The translations under genes were made by a program, and so were the position numbers. A stretch of DNA of 64,000 nt from Zoogloea oryzae (lineage in GTDB: Bacteria > Pseudomonadota > Gammaproteobacteria > Burkholderiales > Rhodocyclaceae): contig NZ_BSPX01000004.1 in assembly GCF_030161255.1 (NCBI RefSeq), positions 1-64,000 on the forward strand, given 5' to 3'. Numbering within the stretch: position 1 is the stretch's first letter; every line of letters begins with the position of its first letter. A model generated the notes under the pieces. It saw only the letters and a list, made by a program, of their open reading frames with translations. It searched no databases and was not told the origin of the DNA. Positions 54,278-62,979 of this stretch are shown piece by piece.

Positions 54278-56623
54278 ATGGCCTATGAACACTTGCGCTT
54301 GGAGCGAGAAGCGCCCTCAACGGAGCGCCATCCGAGGCGTCATCCGGGAATTCGCCCTCCTGCCGATCCGAGAGCGCATGGTGCCGCGTTAGCCGGGCGG
54401 CTCGACCAAGCGCGGCAACGTGCGATGGCAGAGGACGTCGGCGGGTTCGACGACCGTAAGCTGCTCAAGATTCGGCTGCGCGCGGGCGACAAGAGCGTGC
54501 CCGCCTTCGATGCCATTCCTGGCGTGGAGATTGTCAGCCAGGAAGATGAATCCATCGTGCTGGCATTCGCCACTGATGACGGCTTGAGCGAGTTCGAGAG
54601 CCGCCTGGCCACCCTTGCACGTGATGGCGTTGTTACACGCAAGGAACTGTTCTACGTCATCGAAGACTTCGACCACTGGACACCCCAGGACCGTACCGGC
54701 GCGGCCTTGCTTGAGCAAGGATTTCCAGCCGCGCCAACCTTCATGCTCGATGTCGAACTATGGCCCCAGGAGCGACAGGACAAGCGCCAGCAAATGGTGC
54801 GTGCCTTTCTCGACTGGTTGCATGCACAAGGCATTGAGCGGCTGGACGACATCCAGCAACCCTCGCTCGTCATGGTCCGTGTGCGCTGCAACGGTGCGCA
54901 GGCCGAGCAGATCTTGCACCATCGCGATGTGCGCACTGCCGACCTGCCGCCCCGCTTGGGTGTGGCCGTACAACTGCTTCATACCGACATCAACCAATTT
55001 CCTCCGATCGATCCCCCTTCTGACGATGCTCCGTCCATTGCCGTGCTGGATTCAGGCTTGACGCGCGGACATTCGTTGCTCGGCGCAGCGGTCGGCGACG
55101 CGCAGGGCTACCTCGCACCGCATCGCAGTGCGGATGACACCGATCCCCACTGGCACGGCACCTTCGTCGGCGGGCTTGCGTTGTACGGCGATGTCCATAG
55201 CGCTATTCAGCAAGGGCAGTTCGTCCCGCAGCTTCGCCTGTTCTCCGGCAAAGTGTTCGAAGACGACGGACAAGACCAAACTGAGTTCGTCGAAAAGGCG
55301 GTCGAGGAAGCCGTGCGCGAACTGCATGCGCAATACGGCTGCCGGGTCTTCAACCTAAGCTATGGCGACCTGAACAAGGTCTACGATGGCCGTCATGTGC
55401 GCGGGCTCGCCTACACGCTGGATCGGCTGACGCGTGAGCTGGGAGTCCTGTTCGTAGTACCAGCGGGCAATTTGTTGTCATCCCAGTTGCCAGCCGATAC
55501 ACGCGCGAGTTACCCGGACTACCTGTTCGAAGGCCACGCCCGCCTGCTGGACCCCGCCACATCGCTCAACGCGCTGACCGTTGGCGGCTTGAGCCTGAAT
55601 GAGGCCACACGCAATGCACAGCGCCATCCCAACACGATTGAAGACCACGTGTTGGCACGGGCGGAGCAGCCGTTTCCATTGACTCGCAGCGGCCCTTCTG
55701 CCAGCGGCGCCATCAAGCCCGACGTGGTCGCGCATGCCGGCAACATCGCCTTGCGGCGCACTGGAGGTGGCACAGACCATGCCGGTCTGGGAGTGGTGTC
55801 GCTCAACGGCGGCTTTGCCTTGGGGCCGGCGTTCAAGGAAGACATCGGCACTAGCTACGCCGCCCCCCAAGTCGCCCACCAAGCCGCGCGGCTACTGGCC
55901 GAAGTGCCCGACGCTTCGCCCAGCCTGCTGCGCGCACTGATCGGCGCCCATGCCCGCTGGCCGCAAGCCTGCGAAGCGCTGTTGAACCCCGGCAACAATG
56001 CTGAAGGCCGCGACAAACTCCTGCGCCTCGTCGGGTATGGGCGCGTGGACGATGCGGCGCTGTTCCGCTCGCTTGATCACACCGTCACCCTGCTGGCCGA
56101 AGAGCGCGTCGGAAACGACCAGCACCACTTCTTCGAATTACCTCTACCAGACAGCTTCTGGGACGGTGGCCGCCGCACGCGTGAGGTGACCGTCGCGCTC
56201 GCCTACAGCCCTGCCGTGCGCACCACGCGGCTGGACTACCGAAGAGCCAAACTGTGGTTCCACCTGGTGACGGCTGGCAGCCTGGATGAGGTCACCCAAG
56301 CCTACCGGCGCAATCGGGAAGAAGGCATGGGCGAACGCGCCAACGGCCGCTGGCTACCCAACGACACCCGCAAGAACGGCACGTTGCAGGTCTCTCGATG
56401 GCGCTTCAAACAGGCGCTGGCCAACGGTCACAAGGTGTTCGTCGTGGTGACCCGGCAAGACAGCCTTTGGTCCGATGGGCGCGATGGGGACGAGCCCTAT
56501 GCCGTCGCCGTGGTGCTGGCGGATCGGGAGCAGGCCAACGCTCAGCTCTACGCCCAGGTGCAAGCAGCGCTGCAAGCGCGTGCCCAGGCACGTGCGCGCG
56601 CTCGGATTGGCGGGAGGGCCTGA
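54278..56623 (+). CDS. Subtilisin-like (S8) serine protease of an ietAS-like pair
   Basis: A 781-residue protease with the catalytic triad visible: Asp258 in SIAVLDSGLTRGH, His293 in HWHGTFVGG and Ser near 526 in GTSYAAPQVAHQA. No signal peptide, so it is cytoplasmic, which is unusual for S8 proteases but typical of defence-associated ones. The ~240-residue N-terminal part (IETS-like, with IEDFDHWTPQ and ERLDDIQQPSLVMVRV) may recognise a substrate or ATPase partner. GGAGG precedes the ATG, and the stop overlaps the AIPR start (TGATG). Confidence 0.85.
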   Translation: MAYEHLRLEREAPSTERHPRRHPGIRPPADPRAHGAALAGRLDQARQRAMAEDVGGFDDRKLLKIRLRAGDKSVPAFDAIPGVEIVSQEDESIVLAFATDDGLSEFESRLATLARDGVVTRKELFYVIEDFDHWTPQDRTGAALLEQGFPAAPTFMLDVELWPQERQDKRQQMVRAFLDWLHAQGIERLDDIQQPSLVMVRVRCNGAQAEQILHHRDVRTADLPPRLGVAVQLLHTDINQFPPIDPPSDDAPSIAVLDSGLTRGHSLLGAAVGDAQGYLAPHRSADDTDPHWHGTFVGGLALYGDVHSAIQQGQFVPQLRLFSGKVFEDDGQDQTEFVEKAVEEAVRELHAQYGCRVFNLSYGDLNKVYDGRHVRGLAYTLDRLTRELGVLFVVPAGNLLSSQLPADTRASYPDYLFEGHARLLDPATSLNALTVGGLSLNEATRNAQRHPNTIEDHVLARAEQPFPLTRSGPSASGAIKPDVVAHAGNIALRRTGGGTDHAGLGVVSLNGGFALGPAFKEDIGTSYAAPQVAHQAARLLAEVPDASPSLLRALIGAHARWPQACEALLNPGNNAEGRDKLLRLVGYGRVDDAALFRSLDHTVTLLAEERVGNDQHHFFELPLPDSFWDGGRRTREVTVALAYSPAVRTTRLDYRRAKLWFHLVTAGSLDEVTQAYRRNREEGMGERANGRWLPNDTRKNGTLQVSRWRFKQALANGHKVFVVVTRQDSLWSDGRDGDEPYAVAVVLADREQANAQLYAQVQAALQARAQARARARIGGRA

Positions 56624-58413
56624 TGCCGGCGCTCGAACCTCAGTACTTGGCCATCTTGAAGCAGGTGCTCGCCGCCCGCTTCGTGCCGTTCCTGCCGCCA
56701 TTGCTCGGCAACGTCAATCCCGCCGATCACGCGGCGAAACAGCTTTCGCGGGCCTTCAGCGCCTTCGTCCTCCACAAACTGCTCGACATTACGCCGCAGG
56801 TGGCGGCCGCCTCGGTCGTGGATGATTTCAACGACAAGGGCATCGACGCGATCCACTACCACGCGCCGTCGGAGACTCTGTACCTGCTGCAAACCAAGTT
56901 GAAGGAGTCCGAGCAGTTCAAGCAGGAGGATGCGCTGCCGTTCTGCGAGGGCATTCGCCTGTTGCTCAAACAGGACTTCACCGCGTTCAACGGGAACGTC
57001 CTAAATCGGAAGGCTGATATCGAGGGCGCACTCGATGCGTGCAGCCACATCAAGCTGGTCGTGCCCTGCACCGGCGATGGTGTATCGCAAACGGCCCGCG
57101 ACGCCTTGCAGGCGCTGCTCGACGACGAAGACCTCGACGAAGAGCGGCTGGTCAAACAGGTGGAATACTACACGGCAACCGAGATCGCCCGCGATCTGTT
57201 GGCGGAGCAGGCCTACCAACCCGTGCACACGGATATCGCGTTGCAGAAGCACGCGAAAGTCGAAAGCCCGCGAGCCACGTACTACGGTGTCGCGCGGCTG
57301 GCGGACTTGGTGGCCCTGCATCAGACGCACGGCAAGGCCCTGTACGAACGCAACATCCGCTACTTCCTCGGCAGCAGCAAGTCTGATGTTAACAAGGCCA
57401 TCAAGACGACCTTGCATGACGCCCCGGCGGACTTCTTCTACCTGAACAATGGCGTCACGGCCGTCTGCGACCTGATCGAGCCGAAGGCTAACAAGAATGG
57501 CGCCAAGAAGTTCAAGGTGCGCGGCTTGTCCATCATCAACGGCGCGCAGACGGTGGCGTCGGCTGCCGAGTTCGTGCGCCAGCATCCGGGCAAGAGCATC
57601 GATGACGCCAAGGTGATGCTCACTTTGATTAAGGCATCGGCGGACGGCCAGTTTGGGAAGAGCGTGACCAAGGCTCGCAACCACCAGAACCCGGTGCAGA
57701 CCGCGAACTTCGCCTCGCTGGACGAGAACCAGGAGCGGCTACGGCAGGAGATCGCCCACCTCAGCTTCGATTACCACTATCGCCCCGAGGCCCTCGCGAC
57801 CGGCCCCAAGGCCATCACGCTCGATGAGGCTCTGCGGGCAATGGCCTCGCAACAGAACGACCCACGCTACGCCGTATGGCTCAAGAGCGAACCGGTGCGG
57901 CTCGCCAACCCCGACTCCACCGAGTACCAGGCGCTGTTCACTGCCGCGCTACCGGGCGTGACGCTGATCAATGCGGTCCTGTGCCACCGCGCCATCCGCG
58001 CCCTGGTGGTGGATTACGAGCAGAAGGCTCCAGCGCGCAGCCAGGAACGTCTGATCTACCGTCACGGCGTACACGTCATCACAGCCGTCATGATGAAGCG
58101 CCTGCGCAGCCGCATTGGCACGGCGGCCGTCATCGACCCGGCAGCGATTCCCGCGCTGATCAGCCAGCCGCTCGATCAGCTCCGGCAGCAGGCTTTCGAC
58201 CTCGGCCAGCAACGACTCGTTCTTGAGGGGCCGCTGGCTTACTTCCGCAACCAGGGCAACGTCGCCGCCTTCCTGGCCGACCTGATGGAAGCACATTTTG
58301 CGCTGGGTGCCGATCCGGCCATAGCGCCACTACGCAATATTCAGAATGCAGCGGACGCGTATCCGCGCAAGCGCCTGATCGACTACTTGTCGAGCCGCGC
58401 GCCACAACTATGA
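56623..58413 (+). CDS. AIPR (abortive infection phage resistance) family protein
   Basis: A 596-residue protein of the AIPR family: ERNIRYFLGSSKSDVNKAI (about 241), PADFFYLNNGVTAVCDLIEP (about 268) and GLSIINGAQTVASAAEF (about 302) are the hallmarks. The N-terminus looks like a PD-(D/E)xK-type nuclease: DKGIDAIHYH (Asp near 76) then LYLLQTKLKESEQF (Gln90-Thr-Lys92), a D...QxK variant. That would make it a DNA-cutting effector, which is an inference. Translationally coupled to the protease and followed within 10 bases by the methyltransferase. Confidence 0.8.
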   Translation: MPALEPQYLAILKQVLAARFVPFLPPLLGNVNPADHAAKQLSRAFSAFVLHKLLDITPQVAAASVVDDFNDKGIDAIHYHAPSETLYLLQTKLKESEQFKQEDALPFCEGIRLLLKQDFTAFNGNVLNRKADIEGALDACSHIKLVVPCTGDGVSQTARDALQALLDDEDLDEERLVKQVEYYTATEIARDLLAEQAYQPVHTDIALQKHAKVESPRATYYGVARLADLVALHQTHGKALYERNIRYFLGSSKSDVNKAIKTTLHDAPADFFYLNNGVTAVCDLIEPKANKNGAKKFKVRGLSIINGAQTVASAAEFVRQHPGKSIDDAKVMLTLIKASADGQFGKSVTKARNHQNPVQTANFASLDENQERLRQEIAHLSFDYHYRPEALATGPKAITLDEALRAMASQQNDPRYAVWLKSEPVRLANPDSTEYQALFTAALPGVTLINAVLCHRAIRALVVDYEQKAPARSQERLIYRHGVHVITAVMMKRLRSRIGTAAVIDPAAIPALISQPLDQLRQQAFDLGQQRLVLEGPLAYFRNQGNVAAFLADLMEAHFALGADPAIAPLRNIQNAADAYPRKRLIDYLSSRAPQL

Positions 58414-58423
58414 GAGCGATGCC

Positions 58424-60130
58424 ATGAGCAAACAAAAACTAGAACTTACCTGGATCGGGAAGGAGAAGCGGCCCAAGCTGGAGCCGCGCATCCTGCTCGA
58501 AGACCCCGAGAAGTCCTATCACGCCAAGCATCGCGTCTCCGACAACGACATCTTCGACAATCGGCTGATTTTTGGCGACAACCTATTAGCGCTCAAGGCG
58601 CTGGAGGCCGAGTTTGCGGGCAAGGTGAAGTGCGTGTTCATTGATCCTCCGTACAACACTGGAAGTGCGTTTGAGCACTACGACGATGGACTTGAACACT
58701 CAATTTGGCTGGGATTGATGCGAGACCGTCTTGAGATCATCAAACGCCTACTTTCCGCTGATGGCTCCTTATGGATAGCAATTGACGACAATGAAGGGCA
58801 CTACTTGAAGGTGCTCTGCGACGAGGTTTTTGGGCGTCAGGCGTTTGTCTCGTCGATGGTGTGGGAGAACTTTTACGGGCGCAGCAATGCAGCGGCTGTC
58901 TCGCCAGCACACAACTACGTCCTGCTGTACTCGCCAATGGGGCAGGACTGGAAGAAGGTTCGAAACCTCCTCCCGCGAGGCGAAGAAGCTGCGAGCAAGT
59001 ACAAGAACCCTGACAACGACCCACGTGGTGCGTGGCGACTGGGTCCGATCTTTGCAGCCGGCGAGAGGCACGAGGGGCTCATGTACACGATAACAACGCC
59101 TTCTGGGCGGTCGGTAAGCCCCCCCAAGGGAAGTCACTGGCGCATGCTGGAAGATGACTTCTGGAAGATGGTCAAGGAAGGCAGGATCGTGTTTGGTGAA
59201 AAGGGAGACAACAATCCAGCCGTCAAACTGTTTTTGCGTGAAGTTCAGGAAGGCTTGGTACCTCGGACTTGGTGGTCTCATTCAGAAGTCGGTCACTCGC
59301 AGGAAGCGAAGCGAGAGATTCAGGCGCTCTTCCCAGAAGATGTGCCTTTCGATACACCGAAGCCGGAACGTCTGCTCAGGCAGGTGATAACGATTGCCAC
59401 CAATCCCGGCGACATCGTATTGGACTCCTTCGCCGGCTCCGGCACCACAGGAGCGGTGGCGCACAAAATGGGGCGCCGCTGGATCATGGTCGAACTAGGC
59501 GAGCACTGCCACACATGTGTCATCCCGCGACTCCGCAAGGTGATTGACGGTACAGATGAGGGAGGGGTCACCGAGAGCGTTGGTTGGCAGGGTGGCGGCG
59601 GGTTCCGCTATTACCGCCTTGCCCCCAGCCTGATCGTCAACGACCGCTGGGGCAACCCTGTTGTTAACCCGGAGTACAACGCCGCGATGCTGGCCGAGGC
59701 CCTGGCGAAGCTGGAAGGCTTCACCTACGCACCCTCGGAGACGCGCTGGTGGCAGCACGGCCACTCCAGCGAGCGCGATTTCATCTGTGTCACCACTCAA
59801 AACCTGTCCGCCGAGCAGTTGCAGGCTTTGTCCGATGAAGTTGGCCCCGAGCAGAGCCTGCTGGTGTGCTGTTCGGCCTTCCGCGGCGTAACGGCCGCCA
59901 GGGCATCCGAGCGTTGGCCGAACCTGACACTGAAGAAGATTCCCAGGATGGTGCTGGCCCGCTGTGAGTGGGGCCAGGACGACTACAGCCTGAACGTGGC
60001 CAATCTGCCGATGGCGCAGCTTGCGAAGGCCGAGCCTGCGGCCACGGTCGATAACAGCAAGAAGATCAAGAACAAGAATGCGGCCCTCGCCAACGCGGGA
60101 CAGGGCGGCCTGTTTGGGGGGAACGAATAA
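58424..60130 (+). CDS. Type III-like DNA N6-adenine methyltransferase (Mod)
   Basis: A 568-residue beta-class methyltransferase: the catalytic DPPY is near the N-terminus (IDPPYNTGSAFEHYDD, about 74-89) and the SAM-binding motif SFAGSGTTGAVAHKMGRRW is at about residue 336. The segment between (about 100-310) should hold the target recognition domain; by eye it is poorer in GC than the two ends. The C-terminal region (from about 380) is family-specific. It pairs with the Res-like gene that starts one base inside its stop (TAATG). Confidence 0.87.
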   Translation: MSKQKLELTWIGKEKRPKLEPRILLEDPEKSYHAKHRVSDNDIFDNRLIFGDNLLALKALEAEFAGKVKCVFIDPPYNTGSAFEHYDDGLEHSIWLGLMRDRLEIIKRLLSADGSLWIAIDDNEGHYLKVLCDEVFGRQAFVSSMVWENFYGRSNAAAVSPAHNYVLLYSPMGQDWKKVRNLLPRGEEAASKYKNPDNDPRGAWRLGPIFAAGERHEGLMYTITTPSGRSVSPPKGSHWRMLEDDFWKMVKEGRIVFGEKGDNNPAVKLFLREVQEGLVPRTWWSHSEVGHSQEAKREIQALFPEDVPFDTPKPERLLRQVITIATNPGDIVLDSFAGSGTTGAVAHKMGRRWIMVELGEHCHTCVIPRLRKVIDGTDEGGVTESVGWQGGGGFRYYRLAPSLIVNDRWGNPVVNPEYNAAMLAEALAKLEGFTYAPSETRWWQHGHSSERDFICVTTQNLSAEQLQALSDEVGPEQSLLVCCSAFRGVTAARASERWPNLTLKKIPRMVLARCEWGQDDYSLNVANLPMAQLAKAEPAATVDNSKKIKNKNAALANAGQGGLFGGNE

Positions 60131-62865
60131 TGAGCACCCGCGTCCTGCACGCCGTTACCGGTCGTCTGTCTCTTCGTCCGCCGCAAGCCGAGTCCCTTAT
60201 CAAGCTCGCTCGCGCGCTTGATGCTGCGCCCGAGCTATTGGGTCACGAGCGTGATGTCTCGGCCATTCTGTCCACGTTGAAGGCCGAGTTCAGCACGCTG
60301 GAGGACTTCGAGCGCGAGTTCCCGTCGCTGTGTTTCGCGCTGGCCACGGGCGTGGGCAAGACGCGCCTAATGGGAGCCTTTATCGCCTACTTGCATCTAG
60401 CGCACGGCATCAACAACTTCTTCGTGCTCGCACCCAACCTGACGATCTACAACAAGCTCATCACGGACTTTACGCGCAACACGCCGAAGTACGTGTTCAA
60501 GGGGATCGCCGAATTCGCGCAGCAACCGCCGCTGATCATCACCGGCGACAACTACGACCAGACCGGTGCAGCGGTAGACGATCAATCGATGGGCTTCGCC
60601 CACGACGTGCGCATCAACATCTTCAACATTTCCAAGATCAACTCCGAGGTACGCGGCGGCAAGGAGCCGCGCATCAAGCGGATGAAGGAAGTGCTGGGCG
60701 ACAGCTACTTCAACCATCTGGCCAACCTGTCTGACCTGGTGCTGCTGATGGACGAGTCGCACCGCTACCGGGCCAGCGCCGGCGTGCGCGCCATCAACGA
60801 ACTCAAGCCGCTGTTCGGTCTGGAAGTGACGGCGACACCGTTCGTCGAGTCCAGCCGTGGGCCGGTGCCGTTCAAGAACGTGGTGATCGACTACCCGCTG
60901 GCGCGGGCGATGGAGGATGGCTTCGTCAAGGAGCCGGCCGTGGTCACCCAGCGCAACTTCGACGCCAAGGCTCACACGCCCGAGGAGATCGAGAAGACCA
61001 AGCTGGAAGACGGCGTGCGCCTGCACGAGACGACCAAAGTCGAGCTGCTCACCTACGCCCGCGAGAACGGCGTCAAGCCGGTCAAGCCCTTCATGCTCGT
61101 CATCGCCCGCGATACCACGCACGCGGGGCAACTCTTGGCGCTTCTGGAGTCGGAAGCCTTCTACGAGGGGCGTTACCAGGGCAAGGTGATCCAGGTCGAT
61201 TCCAGCCGTACCGGCGCGGAGGAAGAAGAGATGATCACGCGCCTGCTAGCCGTGGAGAGCGTGGACGAGCCGACCGAGATCGTGATTCACGTCAACATGC
61301 TCAAGGAGGGCTGGGACGTAACCAACCTCTATACCATCGTGCCGCTGCGCGCCGCCAATGCCCGCACGTTGATCGAACAGTCCATCGGGCGTGGCCTGCG
61401 ACTGCCCTACGGCAAACGCACGGGCGTCGCGTCGGTGGATCGCTTGAACATCGTCGCGCACGACAAGTTCCAGGAGATCATCGACGAGGCCAACCGCGGC
61501 GACTCGCCGATTCGCCTGAAGCAGGTCATCCTCGATGCGCCGAGCGCCGACGACAAGAAGGTCAGCGTGCAGGTCGAGTCCGGGGCAGCGGCGCGTCTCG
61601 GTTTGACGGAAGCACCGGTCGTGATCACAGGGGTTTCAGCCACTGACAGTGGAGCGGAAGTCCCCGCGCCCAAACCGGTGTTCACCACGGAGGCGGAGAA
61701 GCAGGCCGCGCGCGTGGTCATGGACGTCATCGGCAAGTACGAGGTCAAGCGCGATCTGGTGCCCACCAGCAGCGCGCTGCTGAAACCAGAAGTGCAGAAG
61801 GAAATCCTCGCGGAAGTGGCAGAACGGTTGAAGCCGCTGCAAGGCGAATTGCTGGCGGGCGTGGATGAATCAGTCCCCGCACTTGACTTGTCCGCCGTGG
61901 TGGCGAAGACCACCGAGATCGTGGTGCAGCAGACCATCGACATCCCGCGCATCGCGGTGGTACCGACTGGCGAGGTCACGACGGGCTTCCACGCCTTCAA
62001 GCTGGATGTGAGCCAGCTTCATCTCCAGCCAGGCCAACGCGAGATCGTCGGGCAGATGCTGCGCACCAACGAGCAGTTCACCCTGGCCGCCGAGGTCGGA
62101 CTCAAGGAGCAGCGCCCGGAGGACTACATCGTCCACGCGCTGGTGGACTTCGATGACATCGACTACTTCACCCACGCCGACCTCCTCTACGACCTCGCAG
62201 GCCAGATGGTGCAGCACCTGCGCAGTTATCTGTCCGAGGACGAAGCCATCAGCGTCCTCGATCGTGACCGCCGCTTGATCGCACGGGAAATCCACGCGCA
62301 GATGACGGCCCACTTCTGGGAAGAGGCGACGGAGTACGAGGTGCAGGTCAGTCGCGGTTTCACCGAACTCAGGCCTTGCAACTGCACCGCTACGGCAGGC
62401 CAGACGGCCCACCACTTCCGGGAGACCGTGACCGAGACCAGTCGCATCAAGCAGATGCTCTTCGGTGGCTTCGCGCGTTGTCTGTATCCGCTGCAGAAGT
62501 TCGACTCGGATACCGAGCGGCGCTTCGCCATCATCCTGGAGCGCGACGCCTTGAAGTGGTTCAAGCCCGCGAAGGGGCAGTTCCAGATCTACTACAAGCT
62601 CGGCACCGAGCAGCCGGAATACATCCCCGACTTCGTCGCCGAGACGGACGCGATCATCTTCATAGTGGAGACCAAGGCGCGCGCCGACATCAACACGCAG
62701 GAGGTTCAGGCCAAGGCCGCTGCCGCCATGCGCTGGTGCAAGCACGCATCTGATCACGCGGCGAGCGTAGGCACCAAGCCCTGGAAGTACCTGCTGGTGC
62801 CCCATGACGAAGTCAGCGAGTCGAAACGGCTCGCGGATTACCTGCGCTTTGAGGTCAAGGCGTAA
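60130..62865 (+). CDS. Type III-like restriction subunit (Res): helicase plus PD-(D/E)xK nuclease
   Basis: A 911-residue SF2 helicase: Walker A in ATGVGKTRLMGAFIAYL (about 72), motif II LVLLMDESHRYRAS (DESH near 208), motif V/VI LRAANARTLIEQSIGRGLR. The extreme C-terminus (about 835-855) has IPDFVAETDAIIFIVETKA, a D...ExK nuclease site (Asp then Glu-x-Lys). This is the ResIII layout with the Mod partner just upstream. Start overlaps the Mod stop. Confidence 0.88.
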   Translation: MSTRVLHAVTGRLSLRPPQAESLIKLARALDAAPELLGHERDVSAILSTLKAEFSTLEDFEREFPSLCFALATGVGKTRLMGAFIAYLHLAHGINNFFVLAPNLTIYNKLITDFTRNTPKYVFKGIAEFAQQPPLIITGDNYDQTGAAVDDQSMGFAHDVRINIFNISKINSEVRGGKEPRIKRMKEVLGDSYFNHLANLSDLVLLMDESHRYRASAGVRAINELKPLFGLEVTATPFVESSRGPVPFKNVVIDYPLARAMEDGFVKEPAVVTQRNFDAKAHTPEEIEKTKLEDGVRLHETTKVELLTYARENGVKPVKPFMLVIARDTTHAGQLLALLESEAFYEGRYQGKVIQVDSSRTGAEEEEMITRLLAVESVDEPTEIVIHVNMLKEGWDVTNLYTIVPLRAANARTLIEQSIGRGLRLPYGKRTGVASVDRLNIVAHDKFQEIIDEANRGDSPIRLKQVILDAPSADDKKVSVQVESGAAARLGLTEAPVVITGVSATDSGAEVPAPKPVFTTEAEKQAARVVMDVIGKYEVKRDLVPTSSALLKPEVQKEILAEVAERLKPLQGELLAGVDESVPALDLSAVVAKTTEIVVQQTIDIPRIAVVPTGEVTTGFHAFKLDVSQLHLQPGQREIVGQMLRTNEQFTLAAEVGLKEQRPEDYIVHALVDFDDIDYFTHADLLYDLAGQMVQHLRSYLSEDEAISVLDRDRRLIAREIHAQMTAHFWEEATEYEVQVSRGFTELRPCNCTATAGQTAHHFRETVTETSRIKQMLFGGFARCLYPLQKFDSDTERRFAIILERDALKWFKPAKGQFQIYYKLGTEQPEYIPDFVAETDAIIFIVETKARADINTQEVQAKAAAAMRWCKHASDHAASVGTKPWKYLLVPHDEVSESKRLADYLRFEVKA

Positions 62866-62979
62866 TTGAGTTGCCCTCGATCGACTTCGATGAGCAAGAG
62901 CGATTCCGGCAAGGCACCCAGGCGGCGGGAAATCGCCGCTTCACGGGCATGATGAACCGGCAGGGAAGAGGAACAAGAA

